From Gemmatimonadota bacterium (GTDB taxonomy: Bacteria > Gemmatimonadota > Gemmatimonadetes > Palauibacterales > Palauibacteraceae): 6,282 bases of DNA. Positions 1 to 5,958 of this stretch are shown here, piece by piece. Both the position numbers and the translations under genes were made by a program. Within the stretch, counting starts at the first letter, position 1. Every line of letters begins with the position of its first letter. Where the stretch lies: the NCBI GenBank assembly GCA_030601615.1, contig JAUVTH010000086.1, positions 1 through 6,282 on the forward strand, given 5' to 3'. The notes beneath the pieces are model-generated. The model was not told the DNA's origin. It worked only from the letters and a program-made list of their open reading frames with translations, and made no database searches.

Positions 1-955
1 CGGCACGTCGATCAACGTGGGAGTCGTGCCGTACGAGGGCGGCAAGGTGCTCGGCATGCGCTCCATGCCGACAGATCTGGATCACGGAGCGAAGTTCGTC
101 GTGGATCGGATGGTCGAGATGATCCGTGGCTGCATGCGGGATGCGGCGCGCGAGGCGGATATCCCGGATGACGGGTTCATCGGCATCGGGCTCGGCTCTC
201 CAGGCCCGCTGGACCGGAAGACGGGAACGGTCATCGAGACCCCGAACCTGGGATGGCGCACCTTTCCGCTTCGCGACCTGATCTCGAACTCGATCGGGCT
301 CCCCGCCGAGCTCGACAACGACGCCAACTGCGCCACGATCGGCGAGTGGTGGATGGGAGCCGCACAGGGAATCCGCACCCTGGTCGGGGTGACGCTCGGT
401 ACCGGCATCGGGGGGGGCAGCGTGCTCGACGGGAAGGTGTACCACGGCGTGGCCGACGTGGCCGGCGAGGTGGGACACATGACCATCGATTCGACGGGTC
501 GCAAGTGCAAATGCGGCAACTACGGGTGTCTCGAGGCCTACGCGTCGGGGCCCGCGATCGCGGCCCGGGCGATCGAGGGTCTGGAGACCGGCGAGCCCAG
601 CATACTGCCCTCGTTGGTGGAAGGTGACCTGAGTCGGCTGACGGCCGAGACCGTATACGAGGCGATCATCTCGGGCGACCTGTACGCCAAGGAAGTCATG
701 CACGAGACCGCAAAGTTCCTGGGCGTCGGGCTGGCGAACCTGATCAACATTCTGAATCCGGAGATGGTCGTGATTTCGGGCGGTGTCACCCGGGCGGGCG
801 AGCACCTGTTCGAACCGCTCCGGGCCCAGATCCGCCGCCGCGCGTTCCGTCACGCGGAAGAGAACTGCCGCATCGTGTCCTCTACGCTTGGTGGCATGGC
901 CGGTGTGATCGGCGCCGCCTACATGTTCCGGGTCGAGAGAGACGGAGCTGATTGA
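1..955 (+). CDS. ROK-family sugar kinase (glucokinase-like), 5'-truncated by the window edge
   Basis: ROK kinases phosphorylate glucose or related hexoses with ATP in the cytoplasm. The reading frame is already open at base 2, and its first residues, GTSINVG, fit the end of the ROK phosphate-binding DxGGTxxxxG loop. The real start therefore lies upstream, and the GTG at 17 is not the start. About 317 residues are present, so only around ten are probably missing if there is no extra N-terminal domain. Visible signatures are: an LDNDAN segment at 311-328 with the catalytic Asp at 320-322; the glycine-rich TLGTGIGGG at about 392-418; the ExGH motif at 467-478; the zinc motif CxCGxxGCxE at 506-535; and a C-terminal NPEMVVISGGV segment. 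The frame ends in TGA at 953-955, three bases before the next kinase. ROK repressors (NagC/XylR type) carry an N-terminal winged helix, which cannot be ruled out because the start is cut off. The intact catalytic Asp favours a kinase. Exact sugar is unknown. Confidence 0.93.
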   Translation, partial: GTSINVGVVPYEGGKVLGMRSMPTDLDHGAKFVVDRMVEMIRGCMRDAAREADIPDDGFIGIGLGSPGPLDRKTGTVIETPNLGWRTFPLRDLISNSIGLPAELDNDANCATIGEWWMGAAQGIRTLVGVTLGTGIGGGSVLDGKVYHGVADVAGEVGHMTIDSTGRKCKCGNYGCLEAYASGPAIAARAIEGLETGEPSILPSLVEGDLSRLTAETVYEAIISGDLYAKEVMHETAKFLGVGLANLINILNPEMVVISGGVTRAGEHLFEPLRAQIRRRAFRHAEENCRIVSSTLGGMAGVIGAAYMFRVERDGAD

Positions 956-958
956 GCG

Positions 959-1942
959 ATGCCCCGCCTCGGCATCCTGGGCACGCTCGTGTGGGACACG
1001 ATCCACGGTCCCGATGGAGGCGAGCCAGTCATGGACTGGGGTGGTATCGCCTACTCGCTCGCCGCGTGGGAAGCCGCCGCGCCACCCGGCTGGACCATGG
1101 TTCCGATCATCAAGGTGGGAGCGGATCTGAGGGAGAGCGCGGACGAGTTCCTCTCGACGCTCGACGGTGTGGCCTGTCTCGACTTCGTCGTGACGGTTCC
1201 GGAGCCGAACAACCGGGTCGGGCTGTTCTACCACGATCACTCCCGGCGTTGCGAGAGGCTCACGGGCGGCGTACCGGGATGGACGGCAGAGGAGATCGTG
1301 CGGGGGGGGCTGTCGTGCGATGCCCTGTACGTCAACTTTATATCGGGCTGGGAGCTGGACCCGGCCGCGGCCACGGCTCTGAGGAGCGAGTTCCACGGTC
1401 CGACGTGGTGCGACGTGCACTCCTTGATCTTCGGGGTCGCGGAGGATGGGGTGCGCGAGCCGCGTCCCCTGGAAGGCCGCGCGGATTGGCTGGGGGCGTT
1501 CGACCTCGTGCAGGTGAACGAGGACGAGCTCGAGGTCCTTTCGGTGGCCGGACCGCTGCGGATCGATCGACTTACGGATCTACTGTCGGATGGAGCGGAG
1601 GCGGTATTCGTGACCCTGGGGCCGGCCGGCGCGGAATGGATCGCGCGTACGGAGACGAGGTGGGCGCCGGGACCCGCCGACGGCACCACGCGGACGGTAG
1701 TGGCCGGTACCGCGGCCGTAGAGACGATCGCCCCCGAGGGAGCGACCGATCCAACGGGGTGTGGCGACGTGTGGGGCCTGACCTGTTTTGGAGCGCTTCT
1801 CGGTGGGGCAGGGATTCCGGAAGCCGTGCGTCGCGCCAACCGACTTGCGGCGCAGACGGCGACGGGTCGGGGCACGATCGGCCTCGCGAGAAAGCTGGTG
1901 GCTGCCATGAACGGGATGAGCGGGGCGGATCTGAGAAGATGA
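959..1942 (+). CDS. PfkB/ribokinase-family carbohydrate kinase
   Basis: This 327-residue protein has the usual length of PfkB-family kinases, which phosphorylate sugars or nucleosides with ATP in the cytosol. The N-terminus (LGILGTLVWDTIHGPDG) is the typical first strand, and a GGIAYSLAA segment near residues 29-37 matches the substrate-side glycine pair of the family. VNEDELEVL (about 184-192) is the family's NExE region. The C-terminal signature is DPTGCGDVW at residues 264-272, with Asp270 as predicted catalytic base. It differs from the common D-T-x-G-A-G-D-x-F by Cys for Ala and Trp for Phe. ATG 959 is the first possible start, because the stop of the ROK gene is in the same frame two codons upstream. 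A GGAG at 944-947 may serve as ribosome binding site. Substrate cannot be told from sequence; ribokinase, fructokinase, KDG kinase and nucleoside kinase are all open. Family call is firm. Confidence 0.9.
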   Translation: MPRLGILGTLVWDTIHGPDGGEPVMDWGGIAYSLAAWEAAAPPGWTMVPIIKVGADLRESADEFLSTLDGVACLDFVVTVPEPNNRVGLFYHDHSRRCERLTGGVPGWTAEEIVRGGLSCDALYVNFISGWELDPAAATALRSEFHGPTWCDVHSLIFGVAEDGVREPRPLEGRADWLGAFDLVQVNEDELEVLSVAGPLRIDRLTDLLSDGAEAVFVTLGPAGAEWIARTETRWAPGPADGTTRTVVAGTAAVETIAPEGATDPTGCGDVWGLTCFGALLGGAGIPEAVRRANRLAAQTATGRGTIGLARKLVAAMNGMSGADLRR

Positions 1943-1952
1943 GAATAAGCGG

Positions 1953-2855
1953 GTGAGCCGCGTCATCGAGGTTCCGGACGTACTCGACCACAAAGGATTC
2001 GAGGCTCTGGTCACGGAGCTGAACCGGGTCACGGAGAGCGACGCTGCGCGCGTTCTGTTCAATGCGAAGCACGTGCGCTGGACATCGCCGTATGGCCTGA
2101 TCGGGCTTCTGGCCGCGGGGCGGGTGGCCCGCGAGCGCACCGGGCTGGCGCCGAGCATCGAGGCACCGGACAACCGGGACGTGCGAAAGTACTGGGAGCG
2201 GATGGACTTCTGGCAGGTAGCCTCAGAGGTATACGATGTCGAGCCGGTCCCCGCGCGGGTGCACGGAGTTTCCGACGCGCTCCTCGAGCTGACGCCGATC
2301 CGCTCCCACCACGACGTACACGCCGTGGTCGATCGGGTGAGGGAACGAGCCTCGACGATTCTCCTGAACAAGCTGCACTATCCGAGGCCCTCGGTCATCC
2401 AGTTCAGCGTGCTGCTGTCCGAGGTGTGTCAGAACATCATCGAGCACGCGGAAGCCGACGGCTGGGTGTGCGCGCAGACGTACAACTACCGGGAGCGCCT
2501 GGGCAGGGACGTAGTGATGCTGGCCGTGATGGATGTGGGCATCGGTTTCGAGGGTTCGCTGTCGGCGGAGCACTCGCGCAGACACGGCGAAAGGTGGTCG
2601 GCTGGCATGGCGCTGGAGAGGGCGCTGCTCCACGGCGAGTCCCGCCACCGGGATCCGGGGCGCGGGCAGGGGCTGCAGGCGATCCGCCGCCAGGTCGGGC
2701 GCTGGGAGGGCGAGCTCGCGATTCGCAGTGGCGACGCCATGATTGCGTCGCCGACGCAGGACTGGGGGGACCTTTCCGCGATGCGCACGGGTCTTGAATT
2801 TTTCCCGGGAGCACAGATACTTGTTGTTATGCCCGCACGACTGGAGAACGAGTGA
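1953..2855 (+). CDS. STAS-like domain fused to GHKL ATPase domain (anti-sigma/partner-switch-type regulator)
   Basis: This is a 300-residue cytosolic protein with no membrane segment. Residues about 3-95 have the strand-helix pattern of a STAS domain, with the core VLFNAKHVRWTSPYGLIGLL. Residues about 130-290 form a GHKL ATPase. Its N box is ExxxNxxxHA, with Glu157, Asn161 (Mg/ATP binding) and His165. The G1 box is DVGIGF (Asp194, Gly196, Gly198) and the glycine-rich lid box is GRGQGL (236-241). There is no phosphorylatable-histidine dimerisation helix, so it is not an ordinary sensor histidine kinase. It is about twice as long as RsbW/SpoIIAB-type anti-sigma kinases. GTG 1953 is chosen because an in-frame stop at 1932-1934 leaves no start further upstream and the STAS fold begins within a few residues. 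The Shine-Dalgarno match is weak. The stop overlaps the start of the next gene by 4 bases, implying translational coupling with a likely partner. Kinase activity and target are inferred, not shown. Confidence 0.82.
   Translation: MSRVIEVPDVLDHKGFEALVTELNRVTESDAARVLFNAKHVRWTSPYGLIGLLAAGRVARERTGLAPSIEAPDNRDVRKYWERMDFWQVASEVYDVEPVPARVHGVSDALLELTPIRSHHDVHAVVDRVRERASTILLNKLHYPRPSVIQFSVLLSEVCQNIIEHAEADGWVCAQTYNYRERLGRDVVMLAVMDVGIGFEGSLSAEHSRRHGERWSAGMALERALLHGESRHRDPGRGQGLQAIRRQVGRWEGELAIRSGDAMIASPTQDWGDLSAMRTGLEFFPGAQILVVMPARLENE
2843..2846 (+). promoter_or_regulatory. Ribosome binding site GGAG for the STAS-like/winged-helix gene
   Basis: GGAG lies inside the end of the STAS-ATPase gene, 5 bases before GTG 2852 and 11 bases before ATG 2858. 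The shorter distance is closer to usual spacing and slightly favours the GTG that overlaps the upstream stop codon. Both starts remain possible. Confidence 0.45.
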
Positions 2856-3490
2856 CGATGGCGAACCAGGGAGAAGCTCTCCGGATGCCCGAAATCGCCG
2901 TAGCCAGTCTGTACCAGCGAAACCTGGTTACACGCCATACGGGGCGTGCCGTCCGCCTCTCCATCGAAGGACTCGTCGGTGAGCTCGGGACGACCTCCCT
3001 CACCATCCTCGACTTCGGCGACGTCGCAGTGATCGACTTCAGTTGCGCGGACGAAGTGGTGGCCAAGCTGGTCCTCCGAGCGGTGGACGAGCAGGCGGAC
3101 GACACCGAGCGGTTCTACCTGTTTCGCGGGGTCCGTCAGCACCACGTGGATCCGATGGACTCGGCTCTCAGGCGTCGGGGACTGGCCGCCGCGGCGCAGG
3201 GCCCCGGTGGCGAGCCATTTCTGATCGGTGAAGTCGACCCGGCGGCCTCACGACTGTGGCTTGCAGTGTGCGAGGCCGGGCACGCGAAGCTCGACGAACT
3301 TGCTCCGGAGCTCGGGATGGACCCGCGGGACTGTGGCCGTCTGCTGGACCGCATGTGCGCCAGGCGCCTGCTTCGCAGGGCTGGGCAGGCATATCACTCG
3401 CTGTTCTACACGTTCGCGGAAGCGGAGCGCAGTGGGAAAGGGCGCGTTCCCGATGATCGCGAAGGCGCATCTCCTTCCGGGCGGGAATGA
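2852..3490 (+). CDS. STAS-like (DUF4325-type) protein with probable C-terminal winged helix
   Basis: I do not recognise this 212-residue protein as a named gene. Residues about 30-100 resemble the DUF4325/STAS-like fold: a strand (VRLSIEG), then LTILDFGDVAVIDFSCADEVV at about 50-70, which follows the pattern 'LDF-x-x-V-x-x-I-x-x-S-x-A-D-E-x'. Residues about 132-186 (from AASRLWLAVCEAG through LLRRAGQAYHSLF) look like a winged helix: a helix, then LDELAPELGMDPRDCGRLLDRMCARRLL as helix-turn-helix, then a basic wing with a bulky hydrophobic end. A charged, probably disordered tail follows. GTG 2852 overlaps the upstream TGA, and a GGAG lies 5 bases before it. ATG 2858, in the same frame, is an alternative that would remove two residues. 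Its position directly after the STAS-ATPase gene suggests it is that protein's partner or output, perhaps by binding DNA. The domain calls come from pattern only, and the winged helix could instead mediate protein contact. Confidence 0.7.
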   Translation: MTMANQGEALRMPEIAVASLYQRNLVTRHTGRAVRLSIEGLVGELGTTSLTILDFGDVAVIDFSCADEVVAKLVLRAVDEQADDTERFYLFRGVRQHHVDPMDSALRRRGLAAAAQGPGGEPFLIGEVDPAASRLWLAVCEAGHAKLDELAPELGMDPRDCGRLLDRMCARRLLRRAGQAYHSLFYTFAEAERSGKGRVPDDREGASPSGRE

Positions 3491-3594
3491 GCCGCCGCCG
3501 CACGTACCGCAGACTCACGATCGGTGCCTGCGCCCTTCTGTGCGTTGCCGGTCTCGTCATCACGATCGGCTGGTTCCGGCTTGCCGGGTCGGCT
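3487..3594 (+). other. Signal peptide or N-terminal membrane anchor of the acylase
   Basis: The first 36 residues have a basic n-region (Arg3-5, Arg8-9), a hydrophobic core from Leu10 to Phe30, and a small-residue stretch LAGSA ending at Ala36 that could be a signal peptidase I site. The Arg8-Arg9 pair is only a weak fit to a Tat motif. Arg31 directly after the core also allows an uncleaved anchor. The exact cleavage point is uncertain. Confidence 0.6.
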
Positions 3595-5958
3595 CAGCCG
3601 ACGCGTGGCACTGTACGTGTCGCGGGGTTGCTGCAACCCGTTGACGTCCAGATTGACACATTCGGTATTCCCCAGGTATCGGCCGCTGCCGAAACGGACC
3701 TGCTCAGGGCGCTGGGCTATCTGCACGCCACGGACCGGCTGTGGCAGATGGAGTTCTTCCGTCGCGTTGCCGCGGGGCGCCTGTCGGAGATCTTCGGGCG
3801 TGAAACGGTGGACACCGATCGCCTCCTGCGCACTCTCGATCTGTGGGGGGGCGCCGAGCGGGCGGCCGGGAACCTCGATCCGAAGGAGCACGAACGTCTG
3901 CTGGCCTACGCGGCCGGCGTGAACGCGCGCCTGGACGACGTGCGCAGACCGCTGGCTCCGGAGTTCACTCTCCTCAGGCTCAAGCCCGAGCCGTGGGATC
4001 CCGTCTCGACGCTCGCGGTGGGGATGGTGATGAACCTGGACCTGTCCCACTGGCGCCGGGACCTGTCCCGATTCTGGGCTTCCCGACACATGCCGGCCGA
4101 GAAGACCGCGTACCTCTCACTCCCGTATGCGGAATCGGGTGTCACCATCCTGGACAGGCCGGTCACGTTGCCGGCCGGCGTGCGCACCGCTCCGCTGCCG
4201 GCTTCCGGCGAGACCGGAGCGGAATCGATGACGGCCGCGGTCGGGATTCCCGCGTCGTCGGACGGGCCGATCGCCTGGCAGGCCTTCCAGCTCCTCGAGA
4301 CCCTGTCTGCGCGCTCGGCGTCCAATGCGTGGGTCCTATCCGGGAGCCGCACGGCGTCCGGGGATCCAATCCTCGCGAACGACATGCACCTTTCCTTGCG
4401 CGCGCCATCGATCTGGTACCTGGCGGCCCTCCACGCCGACTCGGCCGACTATCACGCGGTCGGATTCACGCTGCCCGGAGTGCCCGGGATCGTCGTCGGG
4501 CACAATCGCGCCGTGGCGTGGGGCTATACGAACGGCATGGTCGACGACATGGACTTCGCGGTGGAGCGGACGTCGGACGACGGCTCGCGATACCTGGAGG
4601 GAGGCCGGTGGGTCGAGTACGCGGTTCGGGCCGAGACGATACAGGTGCGGGGCGGAGCGCCCGAGATAATAAATGTGCGGGAGACCGTGCGCGGCCCGGT
4701 CATCAGCGATGCCCTGGCCGGGCTTGGCGCCGACATTTCGGCCGTGTGGACGGCGGCGACGTCCGATGCGCGCAGCCTCGGCCTGTGGGAGATGAATCAA
4801 GCCAGAGGCATCCGGGAATTCGATCGGGCGCTTCGCGCCTTTTCGCAGCCTAGTCAGAACGTGGTGTTCGCGTCGACCGAGGGACACATCGGGTACCGGC
4901 TCGGGGGTCGGGTGCCCATCCGCGGTGACTGGGACGGATCGATTCCCGTAGAGGCCGCCCGGATGGGAGACGGCTTCCGGGGCACATGGCCGCCGGCGAT
5001 GCAGCCGTCCGGTACGGATCCCGCTTCAGGGTTCTTCGCGACGGCGAACAACCTTCAGGCGCCGGGTCTGGGCACGGCCGTCAGCACGGACTACGCGGCG
5101 CCGCTCAGGGCACAGAGGATTTCGGATCTCCTACGGGCGCGGGCGGACTGGACGATCGAGGCCGTGGCCGAGGTGCAGCGAGATACGCACAGCCTCCTCG
5201 CTGACCGGTTCCTCCCGCTCGCCGTGTCGGCGGCGCGGCGCATGGGTCGCATGGAGGCGGTAGAGCGCCTCGAGGCGTGGGATCGCCGCGTCGACACGGA
5301 TTCGTACGGTGCCCCGCTGTTCTATTCGTGGATGTACCGGCTCCGCGCCCTGATTGCGGGCGACGAGTACGCCGCGGGACCGGGCTGGACGTTCTTCCCC
5401 CTCAAGTCGTTCGTGGCCGTTCTCGAGGAGGGCGACGCGAGCCCGTGGATCGATGACATCTCCACGCCCGGGCGCGAGACCCTGGATGAGCTGACCGAGC
5501 GCGCTCTCGACGACGCCCTGCAGGCAGTGGGCGAAGCGACGTGGGGCGAGCTGCACAGCGAACGGCACACGCACCCGCTGGGACAGAGCCGCTGGCTGCA
5601 GCGGCTGTTCGGGTTCAACCTGGGTCCGTATCCCTCTCCCGGGGGACCGAACACGGTGCGGCCGGACGACTACCGTAAATGGTCGGCTCTCGACTCGACG
5701 TCGTGGTCGCCTCCGTGGCTCGCCGAGTACGGACCCTCGGAGCGCTACGTGGCGCACGTGAGCCCCGAAGGACTGGAGGCCTGGTTCCTGATTCCCACCG
5801 GCCAGAGCGGCAATCCGTTCAGCCGCAACTACCGCGATCTCAATGATCGGTGGCGAGCCGGCGACCTCGTCCCGGTGCCGCTCGACAGGGAGAGATTCGT
5901 CCGCCGGGCCGTCCGCCAGATCCGGATCGTCCCGGCCAGAACGAGCGATTCCGAATGA
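3487..5958 (+). CDS. Penicillin acylase family protein (N-terminal nucleophile hydrolase)
   Basis: Members cleave amide bonds (penicillins, acyl-homoserine lactones, other N-acyl compounds), usually in the periplasm, after self-cleaving into two chains. At 823 residues this is full length. Residues 10-30 are a hydrophobic stretch after an Arg-rich start, so a signal peptide or membrane anchor is likely. The alpha part contains the conserved GYLHATDRLWQMEFFRR block (about 78-94). A low-complexity linker (about 225-275) leads to Ser279 in SNAWVLSG, the predicted nucleophile and new beta-chain N-terminus, giving a beta chain of about 545 residues. GHNRAVAWGYTN (338-349) and DDMD (353-356) match the oxyanion/Ca-binding region. 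Asn521-Asn522 fit the oxyanion-hole asparagine. GGPNTV (719-724) and GQSGNP (772-777) close the fold. All key residues are present, so it should be active. ATG 3487 overlaps the upstream stop by 4 bases. Substrate is unknown; the family name does not imply penicillin resistance. Confidence 0.93.
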   Translation: MSRRRTYRRLTIGACALLCVAGLVITIGWFRLAGSAQPTRGTVRVAGLLQPVDVQIDTFGIPQVSAAAETDLLRALGYLHATDRLWQMEFFRRVAAGRLSEIFGRETVDTDRLLRTLDLWGGAERAAGNLDPKEHERLLAYAAGVNARLDDVRRPLAPEFTLLRLKPEPWDPVSTLAVGMVMNLDLSHWRRDLSRFWASRHMPAEKTAYLSLPYAESGVTILDRPVTLPAGVRTAPLPASGETGAESMTAAVGIPASSDGPIAWQAFQLLETLSARSASNAWVLSGSRTASGDPILANDMHLSLRAPSIWYLAALHADSADYHAVGFTLPGVPGIVVGHNRAVAWGYTNGMVDDMDFAVERTSDDGSRYLEGGRWVEYAVRAETIQVRGGAPEIINVRETVRGPVISDALAGLGADISAVWTAATSDARSLGLWEMNQARGIREFDRALRAFSQPSQNVVFASTEGHIGYRLGGRVPIRGDWDGSIPVEAARMGDGFRGTWPPAMQPSGTDPASGFFATANNLQAPGLGTAVSTDYAAPLRAQRISDLLRARADWTIEAVAEVQRDTHSLLADRFLPLAVSAARRMGRMEAVERLEAWDRRVDTDSYGAPLFYSWMYRLRALIAGDEYAAGPGWTFFPLKSFVAVLEEGDASPWIDDISTPGRETLDELTERALDDALQAVGEATWGELHSERHTHPLGQSRWLQRLFGFNLGPYPSPGGPNTVRPDDYRKWSALDSTSWSPPWLAEYGPSERYVAHVSPEGLEAWFLIPTGQSGNPFSRNYRDLNDRWRAGDLVPVPLDRERFVRRAVRQIRIVPARTSDSE

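Noticed and set aside
17..19. GTG at 17 as the start of the ROK kinase.
   Set aside because: Starting here would cut off the GGT phosphate-binding loop, whose last residues are encoded in frame just upstream at bases 2-16.
1943..1952. Gap between the PfkB and STAS-ATPase genes as a site for a promoter or terminator.
   Set aside because: Ten bases are too few for either, and no hairpin or T-run is present.
952..1956. A + strand open frame of 334 codons overlapping the PfkB gene, slightly longer than it.
   Set aside because: Its product is dominated by Arg and Gly with no recognisable motif, as expected for an out-of-frame reading of GC-rich coding DNA. The frame at 959-1942 carries the PfkB signatures.
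1580..2371. Long - strand open frame across the PfkB/STAS-ATPase junction (263 codons); similar ones at 3406-4089 and 5131-5757.
   Set aside because: Antisense frames of this length are common in GC-rich genes. The products are Arg/Ser/Pro-rich without motifs and each lies opposite a well-supported gene.
1953..2855. Classical two-component sensor histidine kinase.
   Set aside because: The ATPase boxes are present but there is no H-box dimerisation helix, no sensor or membrane segment and no response-regulator receiver domain nearby.
3517..3531. Possible lipobox (I-G-A-C, Cys15) in the acylase N-terminus.
   Set aside because: The cysteine comes only five residues into the hydrophobic core, too early for a lipoprotein signal; the core continues to residue 30.
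4038..4069. Direct repeat GGACCTGTCCC at 4038-4048 and 4059-4069.
   Set aside because: It is spaced by exactly seven codons and encodes the similar peptide pieces DLSHW and DLSRF inside a conserved part of the acylase. There are only two copies and nothing suggests a regulatory or mobile role.
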